The translations under genes and the position numbers were made by a program. Below, one piece after another: positions 4,737 through 5,554 of a stretch of DNA of 5,554 bases. Within the stretch, counting starts at the first letter, position 1, and the number at the start of each line of letters is the position of its first letter. Below the pieces are notes generated by a model. The model saw only the letters and a list, made by a program, of their open reading frames with translations, made no database searches and was not told the DNA's origin. Origin of the DNA: Acidimicrobium sp. (GTDB lineage: Bacteria > Actinomycetota > Acidimicrobiia > Acidimicrobiales > Ilumatobacteraceae); contig DOHD01000142.1 in the NCBI GenBank assembly GCA_003535455.1, positions 1 to 5,554 of the forward strand, in the 5' to 3' direction.

Positions 4737-5554
4737 TTAGCGGCGGGGTGGGCGAGGAATAAAGCCCGAGGTCGTGGCGACGTATTCTTCGTAGCCAGGT
4801 TTGCGCTTCAGCATCGCGCGGTCGAGCATCGCCGCACCCGAAACCTTGACCAACAAGAAAGTCATCACGACTGGGCCGATTAATCCGTAAATACCGAGCG
4901 ACGATTCGGCAGCGATTAAACCCAATCCCCACCAAACACATGAATCGCCAAAATAGTTCGGGTGTCGTGTGTAGCGCCACAAACCTTGATCCATTATCAA
5001 ACCCTTGTTTGCTGGGTTGCGCTTGAAGCGTGCGAGTTGTGCGTCGCCGACGGCCTCAAAATAGATGCCGACACCCCAAACAAAAACGCCGAGCATTCCG
5101 AGCACGCCAAAACTAGGTTCGCTGCGCACTTGACCGAGTTGCACCGGCAACGAAACTATAAACATCAGCACACCTTGCAGACCAAAAACCAAATACAAAC
5201 TAACGATCGCAAATCGGTTGCCGTGTTTGCGTCGCATCGACTGGTAGCGAAAATCTTCGCCATGGCCAAGGTTGCGTTTCGCCAAATAAAATGCAAGCCG
5301 CAAACCCCAGACCGTCGTCAATAAAGTCAGCACCAAACTTCGCGTCGAGTTGCCGTCACTCAGCCAATAACTGACCCAAGCCACGAGCACGAAACCAGAG
5401 CCCCAGGCAATATCAACGATCGAAGCATCGCGCATCACGAGACTTATTGCCCAAACTGCGATCATCATGCAAGCAATCGCGATAGCGGCACCCAAAACAA
5501 CTTCGCTCGCGGTTGCCGATGTCGCTGTACCAACCAAAACATCTGTTGCACTAG
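4737..5554 (-). CDS. DUF1295-family integral membrane protein (start uncertain)
   Basis: DUF1295 proteins are multi-pass membrane proteins distantly related to steroid 5-alpha-reductases and isoprenylcysteine methyltransferases. Most have no proven substrate. Residues are numbered from a TTG at 5535-5537 (266 aa). Family hallmarks are DASIVDIAWG (37-46) after the first helix, WGLRLAFYLAKRN (77-89), the long block from GDAQLARFKRNP (164-175) through MDQGLWRYTRHPNYFGD (182-198), and the C-terminal LKRKPGYEEYVATTSGFIP (243-261). The HPNYFG region corresponds to the likely cofactor-binding part in related enzymes. About six to seven hydrophobic helices are present. TTG is a poor start and no ribosome site precedes it. 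The frame stays open to the right edge (reading SATDVLVG), so the true start may lie outside the window. The 3' end faces the tRNA, with 47 bases between. A redox or lipid-modifying role is only a family-level guess. Confidence 0.85.
   Translation of the reverse strand, partial: SATDVLVGTATSATASEVVLGAAIAIACMMIAVWAISLVMRDASIVDIAWGSGFVLVAWVSYWLSDGNSTRSLVLTLLTTVWGLRLAFYLAKRNLGHGEDFRYQSMRRKHGNRFAIVSLYLVFGLQGVLMFIVSLPVQLGQVRSEPSFGVLGMLGVFVWGVGIYFEAVGDAQLARFKRNPANKGLIMDQGLWRYTRHPNYFGDSCVWWGLGLIAAESSLGIYGLIGPVVMTFLLVKVSGAAMLDRAMLKRKPGYEEYVATTSGFIPRPPRR

Noticed and set aside
4591..4980. Minus-strand 129-codon frame with a DLNPRPSPWQGDALPLSHVR-type ending
   Set aside because: That ending is the antisense translation of the tRNA-Gly gene, a well-known false ORF pattern, and the rest is a shadow of the DUF1295 gene.
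4962..5324. Plus-strand 120-codon frame antisense to the DUF1295 gene
   Set aside because: It is a shadow of a clearly conserved membrane-protein frame and has low-complexity, Gln/Lys/His-rich sequence.

Overview
The window reads as ordinary chromosomal DNA from an actinobacterium. A free-living, moderate-G+C lineage such as an aquatic Acidimicrobiia is my best guess, but this is inference. The reasons are a SAM-I/IV-type S-adenosylmethionine riboswitch in front of metX (this riboswitch clan variant is mainly actinobacterial), roughly balanced G+C by eye, frequent GTG starts, and -10-like boxes placed directly before start codons, as in leaderless actinobacterial mRNAs. I see no mobile element, CRISPR array, rRNA or phage gene.

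Layout. (1) At the left edge is a possible C-terminal scrap of a plus-strand gene, then a minus-strand SURF1-family cytochrome oxidase assembly protein. (2) Diverging from it is a DCC-family (DUF393) predicted thiol-disulfide oxidoreductase. The two GTG starts are 55 bp apart, and each has a TANNNT box at the leaderless distance. (3) A 241-bp non-coding stretch holds an imperfect inverted repeat, a SAM riboswitch aptamer, and a helix that could cover the metX start region. (4) metX, homoserine O-acetyltransferase, follows. (5) A cluster of three small proteins I do not recognise comes next: one membrane-anchored on the minus strand, ending in a 4-bp overlap with metX, and two on the plus strand. 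(6) An EamA/DMT-family transporter follows. (7) A tRNA-Gly(GCC) follows, with a candidate promoter inside the end of the transporter gene. (8) A minus-strand DUF1295 membrane protein ends the window. Its start may lie beyond the right edge.

How it works together. The clearest regulatory unit is the riboswitch and metX. MetX commits homoserine to methionine synthesis, methionine is the precursor of SAM, and SAM sensed by the leader should shut metX off. There is no U-tract, and a 6-bp helix can pair with the ribosome-entry region, so control is more likely translational than by termination. SURF1 and the DCC protein share a promoter region, but only SURF1 has a clear link to haem-copper oxidase assembly. 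The remaining genes look like independent housekeeping loci. I found no convincing previously undescribed system. The items most worth a second look are the metX leader and the unknown small-gene cluster.
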